Assembly (NCBI GenBank): GCA_903813345.2
Contig: CAIIXF020000009.1
Span: forward strand, 12,582,030 to 12,646,029
Reading direction: 5' to 3'
Source of the DNA: Owenia fusiformis
Lineage: Eukaryota > Annelida > Polychaeta > Sabellida > Oweniidae
DNA: 64,000 nucleotides
The position numbers and the translations under genes were made by a program. This document shows, in pieces, positions 12,613-25,400 of this stretch; within the stretch, counting starts at the first letter, position 1; every line of letters starts with the position of its first letter. A model generated the notes under the pieces. The model searched no databases. It was not told the DNA's origin and was given only the letters and a program-made list of their open reading frames with translations.

Positions 12613-13740
12613 TAATGACTACAGTCCGATTCAAAATTCTATTGAGTACTTTGATTTAAAAAAATAAGCAATTAAATGACCATATTGGAACAGTATATGG
12701 AAATATAAACATATGTACTAGCTTTGTAAATGTAATAATGTATGGTATTTTATTCTTGTATTAAAATAAATAAACTAGGTCTACCAACGTTCGTCTTCTT
12801 TGATATAAACATGGCAGAGAAGCATCAAAATACACCCTATGCTTAGTGAGCGGACCTAATTTCAAGGGTGATGGTAAAGACGAGGCATGGCGCCCAAACC
12901 TGGCCTGTAACTAGGTGCACTGATGCTTTCTACGCAAATTACATCGCCATTGCTCGTCATCGAAATTCTGATCGCCGAATAGACACTCTAGTAAACATTC
13001 ATTTTGTATTGGATGTACATAACTAGAGACCGCTTTATTTCGCATATATGAAAAAATAAAACATATCTAGGTACATATATCTTTATATGTGACATCGATC
13101 AGGAATTATTGACATATTGACAATAATAGGTTGTAATTTCTTGCGGTAAATTCAAATTGTATCTTTAAACGACTGTTTCATCTTAACTATTCGTTTTATT
13201 GGATGTAAAACAAACGGTATGCATAGTTTAATATCTTTCACTTCTAAAACAGCATAAAATATCACAATATCATCACCCTATGCTGCAATAATACGACTTA
13301 AAAGATTATGGTACTAATATTCTTTGGTTTTTGGGTGCCATGCCTCGTCTTTACCACCACCCTTGAAATTAGCTCCGCTCACTAAGCATAGGGTGAAATA
13401 TAATAGTTTACATAGCCGAACTACAGAACAAACCAAAATATACAAAAGTTAGGCCATGTACAGTATGTATGTTTCTATTTTTACATATACTGTTTTAATA
13501 TGGTCCTTCAATTGCTTATTTTTTAGATTCAAAGTACTCAAAAGAATTATGAATCTGACTCGAACTTTCTATGTTTTCAAGGAATAAAAATACAAGCTAG
13601 TTCTATTTACTTTCTTTTGAATATAAAGCAAATATATGACATAAAAATTTTGAATCGGACTGCAGTAATCATGGTAACTATATCAACTGTTGATGTGCCA
13701 CGTATTTCATATTACTTGCTGTCTACATATCAATTTTATA
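12540..13740. repeat. Inverted repeat pair (12540-12780 / 13430-13740) split by a later insertion
   Basis: 'cagcaagtaatatgaaatac' and 'gcaattaaatgaccatattg' on the left have reverse complements near 13.70 kb and 13.51 kb. This makes an older foldback whose middle now contains the separate element 12833-13395. Confidence 0.65.
12833..13395. mobile_element. Inverted-repeat transposon inserted inside an older foldback
   Basis: The left end CACCCTATGCTTAGTGAGCG is the mirror of the right end CGCTCACTAAGCATAGGGTG. The arms continue to about 60 bp through 'gacgaggcatgg'. AAATA occurs on both flanks and may be a 5-bp target duplication. No transposase is seen. Confidence 0.7.
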
Positions 13741-14147
13741 GATATGACTTAAGTTTTATTTGAAAGATACAGTGTCAGATTATTCGTTTAGAAAGCGTAG
13801 CATTTATGGCACCAACACTTTTTACTTTGAAAGAAAATTGACATTTTATCACAAAATGCTAAATATTTAGGTCAAGTTGACCTCGATTTAACCTCGTTGA
13901 CCTACTTTTTCAAAGAATGCCGTGCAGTACTTTTTCTGAAGAGATTATTGAATAAGTTTTACAATAATACCAACATTTAGAAATCAGACAAGTAATAACA
14001 AATTACAGAGAGGGGGGGGGCCCAAATGACCCCCATATAAAGGTTCCAGACATCAGGGTTAAAGTTGTTCTCAAACCATTTCACTCGATTTAGAGATATT
14101 AATGCTATTTTACCGTATGAAAGTCACACTTTACGCTGGTGAACCAT

Positions 14148-14250
14148 CAACATTCATGACAGTATATAGTTGTGTTTGAGTAGTCACAATATCCTAAATA
14201 TCACATAATGATTTCACAGTAAATCACGAAAAATGTCAGAAATGTCTTAA
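14148..14250 (+). pseudogene. Decayed copy of methyltransferase exon 2 (3' end)
   Basis: Sequence here aligns with 11374-11470, the last codons, stop and start of the 3' UTR of the methyltransferase. Shared blocks include 'atgacagtata', 'cctaaatat', 'cacagtaaatcac' and 'atgtcagaaatgt'. Small indels break the frame. It lies 2.8 kb downstream in the same orientation, as after a local tandem duplication that has since decayed. Confidence 0.7.
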
Positions 14251-14449
14251 AAATAAAAGGCATTCTTTTCAAAGTAAGAAATAAATTACAAAACATGCAT
14301 TGATAGTTCTACTCACTTGTTTATTCACATATTTCTTATTGCAACATCATATACTGTAGGCTTAAATAAATTCTCACTGGCACCGTTATTTTTATCTTCA
14401 GAGAGGAAAATTTAAAATCTTAACAATTTTTGACATTCACAAGTTACAG

Positions 14450-14620
14450 GCCTCATGCACTTCAACCAACGCGAACATCAGTTCTGACCTCGCGAACTAC
14501 GTTCCTTCCACTCGAACCACGTTTCTCACATCGCGAACGTGAAATCTTTAGTCAGTTAGTCGCGCACCACAATTTCCTCGCTCCCGAACATATTTCTCCA
14601 CTCGCGCACAGAGATGTTAT
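14450..14620. repeat. CpG-rich degenerate ~21-bp tandem repeat
   Basis: About seven imperfect units of the type CGCGAAC-N-ACGTTTCTCCACT run through this stretch, with cgcgaac or cgcgcac heads every 19-29 bases. Base composition differs sharply from the AT-rich neighbourhood. The open frame across it is probably a by-product of the repeat. Confidence 0.5.
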
Positions 14621-16050
14621 GTCATTCGCATTATTACGCATAACTAAAAAGTAGTACCGTGGTTACTGGGCTCACATGGTGTTGCTCAAAAGTGAATGAT
14701 GGCTAAAATGGCAGAAGATAAAAAAATACATTTGTTACCCAAAAAACACACTTTGACACCTCGCATTTAAGGAATCCTTGACATTTCAATAAGTAAACAT
14801 GAATCGACTACTCGTTAAAATATAAGATGTCATTATATTTTCCACGCATTGATTCTTGTCTATTAATTACATAATGCAGGACTCGTTTTATATGCATAGT
14901 GGATAAATGAATTAAAGAAGACATGAGAAAACGAATATGCTATTGGATTAATTTAACAAAATATTGAACGTAAAATTATCACTCAAATGTAATATGAACA
15001 CAAACCAGAATTCATCCCCATTTGAAACATATAACTTTATACAGCAGTTACGGTCACTGGTTTACTTCAGTATTCATTGAACCCAGTAACTATGAACTTT
15101 ATTTGATCTATGCCTTACCCGTAGCGACCGGGGGTTCGAGGGGTTTGTGCGAAGGAGGGTAGTTGTTTGTAGAATGAATCGGGGTGTTTTTTAAGCATTT
15201 CCCTTGTTTGTCATCAAAAACATCAATACAATTTGAATCATTTTATTGACTTAAGATTGCACCATATAATCTCCAAAAATATATTTCTGATAAATGGTGT
15301 TTTTAATAGGTTTCATGTATGCCAATAATTTCTCAAATTGTGTAAATGGTACCAATTCAGGAAAGTAAATCGTTACACCTTTTGGGTTGCGCGTATAAAC
15401 CAAAACATTTCTTTCCAGATTTACCGTGCGGGAAACGGAAATTTAAATTTTGTAGCAAAATCCTTTTTCTCTAGTAGCATTGTCTCATCGCAAACATGTA
15501 CATTTTCTAAAACATATGATACTGATACACGTTTGTGAGAAAAAATTTGGTGGGGATTCTGCCTATAACGCGTGAAATAAGGAAAAAATAAAAATCGTAC
15601 CTTCGACGTTCCGACATTTTGTTACCGAAACGGTAATTTTTTAAATCAATGTGGCTTTTAGCCAATGTTGAAATACTAGGACATACCCGACACACCATGG
15701 TACCACATATATTACATTAACTTTTAAATGTTGTTTCTGGCTACACATTGACATATTGTTGTATGTGCCAAGTATTTCATATCGTAAATGACTTGCTGTT
15801 TCATCTCGCTTCATCAAACTTATGACTGTGTTTGAGTGTGTGAACCGACGATGTATTACCATCATCTACAATAGGATTCATCATAGCCATCATCTAATAA
15901 GAACTGTAATTATGGTGTCATTACCTAACATTTACATCAGCAGGTCTCATCAGTTAATTCACAACATGAAGAACACCCTTTGATTTTCGCCCCAAATGCC
16001 TTATTATCACTGGTCAACAACTGGAATCAGTATCATCAAAATTATTTATA

Positions 16051-16756
16051 CACTCTCCTCCATAAGTTTGGCATCCTTAGCTCCCCCATTTAACTACGTG
16101 TTAAAGCCTCTTTACGTTTGAATTTTTATTAACTTAACCTGCGATGAAAATGCTTATACTATATATGGAAACGTAATTTGACTTTATTTCCAATACTTCC
16201 AAATTTTCTCAATTTTTCCCTCAATTACAATAGGTCGAAAAAGTGAAATGGTGTGTTCGGGCATATCAGAAATCAGGATAGCTATTCAGTAAAAGATTCA
16301 GCAAAAAATATTTTTATATTACATAGAAAATTGAATCGTCTAACATTTTCGGACACTACGCGTTTAGTTTACTTGATGAATACTAAAGTTACAGAGCTTC
16401 AGTCATTTTTGAAAATCATTTTTCGCATCCTGTGTTATTTCAATGGGAGATGTTTTTGGAAAACTTAATTTTGACTTTAAAGACCTATAACGTTGTTGAA
16501 CCTGAAGAAATGTATCAATTTTTTATTAAATATAGTTAGCAAATTCAATTGCGTACCTAACTTGTATTTTTTGCAAGGACTCAGATGGATGGGTATTCTG
16601 TCATACGACTTGCGGCAGACCTACCAGTTCCCATTGGTTAACATGGGAATGTCGATTTTCAAAAATTCGTCAAATATCATCAATGTTCGACATATGGTAA
16701 TTGAGGAAAAAATTGAGAAAATTTGGAGGTATTGGAAATAAAGTCAAATTACGTAT
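16051..16756. mobile_element. Second copy of the 5009-5803 transposon, right end truncated
   Basis: The left end CACTCTCCTCCATAAGTTTGG follows TA and the body tracks the 5.0-5.8 kb element (for example 'tggatgg..ttctgtcata', 'cccattggttaacatgggaa'). The match stops after 'aagtcaaattacgt', so the last ~100 bp including the right inverted repeat are missing. It is followed by a 40-bp sequence also present at 15077-15116. Confidence 0.7.
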
Positions 16757-16829
16757 GGATTGAACCCCTTAACTATGAACTTTATTTGATCTATGGAGTG
16801 AAAATAAAGTTCCGTCCACAACAGAAGTG

Positions 16830-17990
16830 GCAGATTGGGCCAGGTCTTCTTTATGGTATCACACTCTGTTGGCTTTACATTGTTTTCCTTAGCTGATTTT
16901 AAAAGTTGATTTTCAAAATATGTTACTCACGATGTCTAATGTTGAAAACAATGATGGTTTAACTCTTTTTTCTTTAAGTCAATGACAGAAGGAACATCCA
17001 AATCGCAATACCGCCCCTCCCTCAACATTTTATCACTTCACTCTGTTATCATTTGGACAAGCTGTTGATCTTGATTTTCAATGAAAGTTACTCCCTGTTT
17101 ATCCATTATTCTATTTTCATAAATTCTTCAAACTCTCCTCCTCATCACTGTTTATGACAACTATCATTAGGACGACCTGTTGACAAGAAAATCTACTGAA
17201 ACTAAAAATGAAACAACTGAATCTTTTTTTAGTACTGAATCTCAATAACGCGGCCAATGCACAAAATATTGTTATTTTTTTAAACTAGACTATTACCATA
17301 ACATGCTTTTCGCTTTTTTCTTGAATGAATATGTTTCAAAAATCTCTTCCAAATGTGCTATGGTTGAAATATTTCTACACCTTGACATTCCTCAACAGGA
17401 GAAAAATGCCATTTATATATACAGTATTTAAAGACACACTATACGTAATTTAGAAGAAAAAAGAAAAAAATAATCATTGAAACGTGCAACTCACATATTT
17501 GCTCAAATATGACACAAAGTTTGATTTGCTTTAATATTGAACCAAGAAAAAAATAACTCACATTTTTTGAAATTATGAGATGATTAGACATGCATGCACA
17601 TGTTAAACAAAGTGCATGTTTTAAATAACTATTGCTTTAAAAGATGGCGACACTTCTATAAAAATGAATGTATCATGTAATACAAACAACTTTGCCATCT
17701 TTCAATGACATTTATAAAAACTTGATATATAAAGCTGGACAGATCGAAAATATTTTTTGATAATTTATTGTTAGCTTTGATGTGGTCAATGAGCTGTTGT
17801 TGGTGTCAAATGAAAGATAAGGTTCATCAATACATTGGACATACTATGGAATTTAAATGTAAGTCTTTATTTTGCCCAAAAATGTTGAAAATTCCAAAAG
17901 TGGGCCTTTAATGCATTGACATTGAAATTTTCGATTTTTTGATGATACTAATTACTTTAGTTTATGGTTCTCCATCACAACCCTGTGTCA
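16830..17990. other. Intergenic stretch without recognised content
   Basis: AT-rich DNA with poly-T runs and no open frame of note. No inverted ends or tandem structure were seen. It lies between the transposon copy at 16 kb and the 120-bp array at 18 kb. Confidence 0.4.
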
Positions 17991-17999
17991 TTATATACA

Positions 18000-18590
18000 A
18001 TAATACCAATCTAATATAACATTGTATATTTTGAACCTAATATACATTTATTGTATATTAAACCTAATATCAATTTAATGTAACATTTTTATAGATTTAG
18101 TATATATTTGAGCCTAATATACATGTACATCTAATATCATTCTGCCATTATGGTGCTCCATCACACCTATGTTCCATTAAATATTGAACCTAATCAATTT
18201 AATGTAACATTGTACTAGATTTAGTATATATTTGAGCCTAATATACATCTAATATAATTCTGCCATTATGATTCTCCATCACACCCATGTTCCATCAAAT
18301 ATAGTGAATGTAATATCAATTTAATGTAACAAATTTAGTATATATTTGAACATTATATACATGTACATCCAATATCATTCTGCCATTATGGTACTCCATC
18401 AGTGTACCATTAAATATATTGAACCTAATATCAATTTAATGTAACATTTTTATAGATTTAGTATATATTTGAGCCTAATATACATGTACATCTAATATCA
18501 TTCTGCCATTATGGTACTCCATCACAGTACCATTAAATATATTGAACCTAATATCAATTTTAAAATATAATTCTGTCATAATGGCAATCC
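18000..18590. repeat. ~120-bp tandem array downstream of the DHHC gene
   Basis: Four to five imperfect units share 'tctgccattatgg', 'tttgagcctaatatacat' and 'atcaatttaatgtaacat'. 'ctgccattat' recurs at about 18142, 18260, 18381 and 18503. The array lies just beyond the 3' end of the minus-strand gene, perhaps in its 3' UTR. Confidence 0.75.
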
Positions 18591-18974
18591 ATTCCACTTG
18601 GTAACAATTTACTATATTACATGCAATTTGCAAGCTTTGATATTTCATTGATTTATGAGTAACAGACTGCTATGATTTAATTTGGATTTAGCAGATATAT
18701 TAAAGATGAGCCACGTTAAAGTCTTTGAACATGGCCGTAGCATACATGTATTTAGCCATTATGTCCATATCATTGAATATTTGCCCGAAGTCTGTCATCA
18801 ATATAGCCCAACAATGTAGCTTGCAGTCTTAGAAAATAGTCCCTAGACATGTGGAAAAAAGTTTAGCGGCTAAACAAGAATATATAGTAGACCTTCAGCT
18901 CCACTGACTCCAATAAAAATACTTCACTGGGTATGTAATATGTACTCATATTGCCTCCTATCTTCAGGGAGATT

Positions 18975-19448
18975 TTACACTCTGTGTAGTGCACCTGAAT
19001 GTGGTCCACGTCCAAAGAAGAAATCAGTGAGATGTCTTAATCTTTCAGCTGTTCTTGGAGATTCATTTTTCAGATAGCCTTTAGTTAAGACTTCACGTGT
19101 TAAATGTCCTCTAGCAATTAACCCTAACTGGAACTTAAGTAAATTCACGCCCCAAATAATAGATAATATATTACACAGGAACACACTAAAAACCCAGGCA
19201 TGATTTTTGAAAATCAGTGTCAGAGTTGGCAGGTCATACTGAAAAGTGTTTGTAAAGATGGCAGTGATGTAGCAATGTGTGCTAAAGATGAAGAGCAGCA
19301 TGCATGTTACACACGCTGCCACAAATAAAACGAAGAGTCTGTGGTTGGTTTTAGCGATACATTTGTTAAGGAAAAGGCAGTGGTGATCCATATCTGCCAC
19401 GCATACCTCACATAGTTTACAATGTTTGCTCCGGCCAGTTTGCACAAT
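18975..19448 (-). CDS. ANK-DHHC exon 9 (DHHC active site, C terminus)
   Basis: Acceptor CTCTTTTTCAG. Encodes TGRSKHCKLCEVC, MDHHCLFLNKC, two membrane segments and GHLTREVL at the place of the TTxE motif, then stop TAA. The catalytic His-His-Cys is intact. Phe-Leu replaces the usual Pro-Trp after DHHC. Confidence 0.92.
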   Translation of the reverse strand: MVQTGRSKHCKLCEVCVADMDHHCLFLNKCIAKTNHRLFVLFVAACVTCMLLFIFSTHCYITAIFTNTFQYDLPTLTLIFKNHAWVFSVFLCNILSIIWGVNLLKFQLGLIARGHLTREVLTKGYLKNESPRTAERLRHLTDFFFGRGPHSGALHRV

Positions 19449-22400
19449 CTGAAAAAGAGAACACAAGGTGATTAATATTGCAAACTTCAACAAGAACACA
19501 AATGTGTACAACATGTCCCCACCAATGGGTGATCCTATACACTGCAAATTTTTCATCCTGAATGCCTAACCATTATCAGTTGAAAAGACAAGATTTTAAG
19601 AGAAAAATCATTTTCATCCTAAGAATCATTCCTGAAAATTTAATATTGATCCCTCAAACAATTAACCTGAACATGCAAAAACAAGACTTTACAGACAAGA
19701 TTTTAGGACGGAAAATCCAAAATGGCTGCCTTAACATTTACCCAGAATGCCGAAAAACTAATTAGTTCTAGATTGTCATATTATGAATCATTCCTTAAAA
19801 TTTGAAATTGATCTTAGGATGGAAAAATCCAAAATGGCCGACAATGAAAAAGAGATTATGATTTTTTGCTGATTTCTTTTACAGAATTATCACATATAGC
19901 TACTGTTAACAATAACATAGGCTTTTACAACAAAGTACACCTGAAATTATATTTATAAAGCTACGTACTAAATAGTTTAAGTATGAAAACTCAAAAATAC
20001 CATTCAAAATGATACAAAGTATTAACGCACGACAACTTTTCTTAGGACATTCAAAATGGCTGCTATGACTGAGCTATCTGTGGAATGAAGTGAGCTGAAC
20101 AAGATGTTAAAGTTTTAAAAGCATCCGAAAAGCTGTTTTTCTTAAAGTTTGCAGACAAGGAGTTTAGCATTTGACTTCAAAATGGCTGACAGGAAGTAGG
20201 TATTGAGTCGAAATTTTCGGTTTCGCATCTGTATGTACTCATTAGTTATCCCTGAAAATTTGAAGATGGTATCTCTAGCGGTTTAGGAGAAAACTGTTGG
20301 ACATACAGACGGACAGACGCGCCTAGGCCGACAATATGGCCCCACACTATGTGGTGGGGACATAATAAAACTGAGTTATTCATATAAAGGAAGATTAATA
20401 ACACTAGATAATAGGTGTCATTATACAGTTATTATGTATGCTTTAAATATGATGAGACTTTAATCAACAGCCTTGGGTTGAAAGGTAAATCTGATTCCCT
20501 ACAACTGTAGGTGCTTGTCATATTTACATACAACTTTTACAGCACTAATAATGGCTGATGCTTAAAATTCATATTAGCCTTCAATCTGCACCATTGACAG
20601 ACTTGTACACATTTATTCAAAATTGCCAAAATTGAAAATGCGTCCACATAGACAGTGCCACAATAAACACAAACTTAACATGGCATAGTCACCTCTTATA
20701 AATAAGGCAATTGATTCACTGAATATGTAAGCAAACTTGAGCTATTTTTCAAGCATAATATTTATAACAAAGCCGGTGCATGTTACAGGCTATTCACAAA
20801 ATCCTAATTGTTGTTTCTTAGGATCAGATATAGGCAATTGGCTTACCTCGCAATCAAAACAGTAATCCCCAGGGGCAATCTCTCCAGAAGCGATATCTAT
20901 TACACTGTACTGATCTATTCCATTAGGCTTCAAAGATGACTGACGTAAAATACCTGCAAAAACACCCTGACTTTAGGATTAATCATACACTGTAGAGCAT
21001 GACAATATTTTCCTCATTTTTCTCATGTGGAATTCTCATTTCAGAAAAAATTCTCTTGTGAACTTCAATTTATTGCTAAACAAATTGTATGTTATAGAAA
21101 GCCCAAGGTGCAAAATTTCAAATTGTTTGTATGTCCCTCCAGATGATACTTTTAAATTGGTACTCAGGTAGCTTTAATGGAGAAATAGTTTCAACTAAGA
21201 TAATTTCTTCAGGTCCATTAATCTGGTGGAGACCAAAGAAGTAAGAACTTCAGAACTCCAGCACTGCCTGATAGAAGAACAGCCATACCTGGGTCTCTAG
21301 TAATGAGTGTATAGTGTGACCATACCAAGACAGGTGCCAATAGCAATGCCATGAGAGTAAGTATAGTGTGATCCATGTAGATCCCTGAGATACCATTAAG
21401 GGAAAATAGTGTATATCAGTAATTCACAAGATAAATTAAATAAAGAAATACATGCCAGGACTTATTATCATTTTTATTAGTTGAGCCCCTGTACTGACCA
21501 CAACCTTATTATGGAAATGTGCAAAGTTGGTTTCTTCCATAATGAAACCTGTACATTTATGAAAACCTCTCCAATCCAAACTCCCCTCAAAGTTAACATT
21601 TTTTGTAGGTCCCAATCCCCACAGGAGCACAGAGTAACTCTGAAATGTGAGATAGAAACTGCTTAAATCCAAACACTTTTGGCTGGTTTCAGTGGTGTTC
21701 ATATGAGACAGGTTTTTAGTGTACATGTATTTGTATGATGCTTCCTGAAAAAACATGAATACAACGTAGGAATGACTTGTCACTTTTATATTAAAAGATT
21801 TTATATGTGTTACTTGAATTTGATAAGGATTTGACAGATGGGCCTACAAGTAAATGATTTTGAACAAGAATGAAATACTCAACAAGATGGCAGTTTCAAT
21901 TTGTGCCACCAATATTGGCATACAGATGGAGGGATCAGTAGAAGGAATAGGCTCACTGTGGTAGGCAACATATTAAAGGTAGTTTCCTTCCTGGGAGAAT
22001 CTATGTTTGATATTAAAAAGGATACTAGGAAGAATGACACCAAAGCAGCAGACCAATGTGTGGTAGAGCCCAGCTCCAAAGGTCCCCATAAATATAGGAT
22101 TCGGCCATCTATAAGCAAACAATTCACAAAATTGTATAATCAAGAAATCATATTTTTGATCCTACTCTACTGGGGGATATTTTTAGCATGTTATGGAATT
22201 CTCTTGTTTTTGCGAATCTCGAGAAAATGTGTTAAGTTTTCCTTTGCGAGCATACTGTATTTTAAGATGTTCCTACCTGGCAACATGATTAATACGATGC
22301 CCGTGCTGATATAGTGTTACTAACAACATCACCATGCCAACTGTTGCTACCAAGCCCTGGTTACTGAACTGTGTTGCTATGGCAATGATGATTGCGTACA

Positions 22401-25400
22401 ATACGCTAGGCATAGCAAGGTGCCAGTACCATGCCAAAGTTGGACCTTTTGGTATGCTGTTACGATCCCCTTTCTTTGTATAGTAAGTCATATAGCCTAT
22501 CATATTTTTGTGTCTGAAAAGAATTTCTCAGTGGTTACATTTCAAACTGTAAAATAAAGAGAACATGAGAAATAGCATAAAATAAAGTAAGCAAGGTCTA
22601 GGAGGCTGCATGAGGCATAGAACAATTATTACCCATTTAATGTTACCAACATATGTTTTATCTATACTGTCATGGGCGTAGTGCTATATTTCTAAGTAAT
22701 ACGCCACCGCGGGAACAATAGTTGAGTGAAGCAAAAGACAAGCGTTTAGGTGGGTCTCCCACCAGAAAAATTTTGCAATTTGGTTGTATTTAGAGCATTA
22801 TGTACAATGATAAAAACTGAAATAGTAGAATACACTCTCTTTAAATGTTGTTAAAACAATGCTCGACTTGTCAAGTATTGTAGTAAGTATTGAACTTGTA
22901 AAGATGATTATAGGAATAGCATATGAATCTATAATGGAACTACCATTTATCTTTTTGAAAGAATAAAAGATGTCACTGATGTATGGAAATGTATTTTGGT
23001 TAAAAGTTCTTTGAAATTGAAGTCTTATCTGTATTTGCATATAAGGATAGTTAAAAAATGAAGGATTTAAGATCCTGGTCCTGGTAAGCAACCTAACAGA
23101 ATTAGTGAACTTTCAGATATGAAGCTGATTCCTTGTCTAGAGATAAATACATGTTGTACAGCAAATCTCATCTGCATCAAGAATTCTAAAATATGGAACC
23201 AACCATAGACACATTTAAGACTGCTTCATTCTGATGGAATAAACTCTCACCTTATATTGTTCTTTTTGAGTATTAAATCTAATGGAATAAATTCTCATCG
23301 TTCATTGTTCTCTTTGAGTATTAAATGTAATGGAATAAACTCTCACCATATATTGTTCTCTTTGAGTATTAAATCTAATGGAATACACTCTCAATGTATA
23401 TTATTATCTTTGAGTATTAAATGTAATGGAATAAACTCTCACCATATATTGTTCTTTTTGAGTATTAAATCTAATGGAATAAACTCTCGATGTATATTGT
23501 TCTCTTTGAGTATTGAATCTGATAGAATACACTCTCACCTTATTGTTTTATATATTGTTCTTTTTGAGTATTAAATCTAATGGAATAAATTCTCATCGTT
23601 TATTGTTCTCTTTGAGTATTGAATGTAATGGAATAAACTCTCACCATATATTGTTCTTTTTGAGTATTAAATCTAATGGAATAAACTCTCAACGTATATT
23701 GTTCTCTTTGAGTATTAAAACTAATGGAATAAACTCTCACCGTATATTGTTCTCTTTGAGTATTAAATCTAATGGAATAAACTCTCACCTTATATTGTTC
23801 TCTTTGAGTATTAAATCTAATGGAATAAACTCTCACCTTATATTGTTCTTTTTGAGTATTAAATCTAATGGAATAAACTCTCACCATATATTGTTCTTTT
23901 TGAGTATTAAATCTAATGGAATAAACTCTCAACGTATATTGTTCTCTTTGAGTATTAAAACTAATGGAATAAACTCTCACCGTATATTGTTCTCTTTGAG
24001 TATTAAATCTAATGGAATAAACTCTCACCTTATATTGTTCTCTTTGAGTATTAAATCTAATGGAATAAATTCTCATCGTTCATTGTTCTCTTTGAGTATT
24101 AAATGTAATGGAATAAACTCTCACCATATATTGTTCTTTTTGAGTATTAAATCTAATGGAATAAACTCTCAACGTATATTGTTCTCTTTGAGTATTAAAT
24201 CTGATAGAATACACTCTCACCTTATATTGTTCTTTTTGATTATTAAATCTAATGGAATACACTCTCAATGTATATTATTATCTTTGAGTATTAAATATAA
24301 TGGAATAAACTCTCACCTTATATTGTTCTCTTTGAGTATTAAATCTAATGGAATAAACTCTCACCTTATATTGTTCTCTTTGAGTATTAAATCTAATGGA
24401 ATAAACCCTGCTCTGTTGACAACATGCAGCATCTTACAGCCTCCCTTTGTGAGGAGGTCCCAACAGAGTAGACTTTGACCCCTCTGGGCGCAGATGTGCA
24501 TGGGTGTGTTGCCTTGGATGTCAGCACGATGAATATCACTGCGCTGTAAATATCATATCATGTAGTGCATTACACAAGACAAATTGTCCCTATCCTACAG
24601 TGTACACGTATGTGGCAAGTTGTTAAAAAATTGATTGTGAAAGTAACAAGTTTAAAAGACATTGACTGCCAATCCTGGACTCAAAAAATGGTGGCTATCT
24701 CAGTTCGTCACCATTTTGTAGTTGTATAATGATGTTAGTACTATAACACCATGCATTAGAGAGAAAAAACACAAATAAAAATATTGTTTATCAAAAAATA
24801 GTACATGAATTCATTGCAAAAATAGAAATGTAATAATAATCATTGAATTAAATGAAAATTGATTGAGTTCATTGATTTCTGCAATTCTTAAATACATACC
24901 CCTATCTTGGTAAGGTATCTAAAAGCCTCCATGTTGCCATGGAAACAGACAATATGGAGAGGTGTCTGTTGGTTCAGGTCAGCACCATCTAATGGGAAGT
25001 TATACACCTCATGCATGTATGCAAATGCTAATCTGAAAAAATAACAAAATTGTTCAAGGCATTTTGATTGCAATTCATCATGGTTATGGCAGAATGTAAA
25101 AATAGTATTTATTCATCAGTTTAAAGATGGCAGCACCTAATCATTTTTTTTATTCTAATTCATTGGGGTGAGGTTCTATACAATTTTCTGATCCAATCTA
25201 AACCATTGATTAAATAAGAGAGTCCTTGTTTAGTTTAATTAATAAATCATCCTTTAAGTAATCTTTGGGTTTAATAAAATGGACTCACACACTCCCTCCC
25301 TGTGCTATAAAATGCATGAGGTTTTTGCCACTGAGGTCCAAAGCATCCATATCTGCGCCATGTTCTATCAGGGTCTTGATCATGACAGGGTTGCCCCGTC

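Noticed and set aside
21879-22127. 82-residue minus-strand frame overlapping DHHC exon 6
   Set aside because: It is in a different frame from the phase-consistent exon, which encodes the expected membrane segment.
23231-24405. CRISPR-like array
   Set aside because: Units are contiguous without unique spacers and match an adjacent exon; eukaryotic minisatellite.
23513-24478. 321-residue plus-strand open frame with a 16-residue repeat (LFSLSIKSNGINSH)
   Set aside because: It is the 48-bp minisatellite read in an open frame. The unit derives from the opposite-strand ankyrin exon, and matching open frames also exist on the minus strand.
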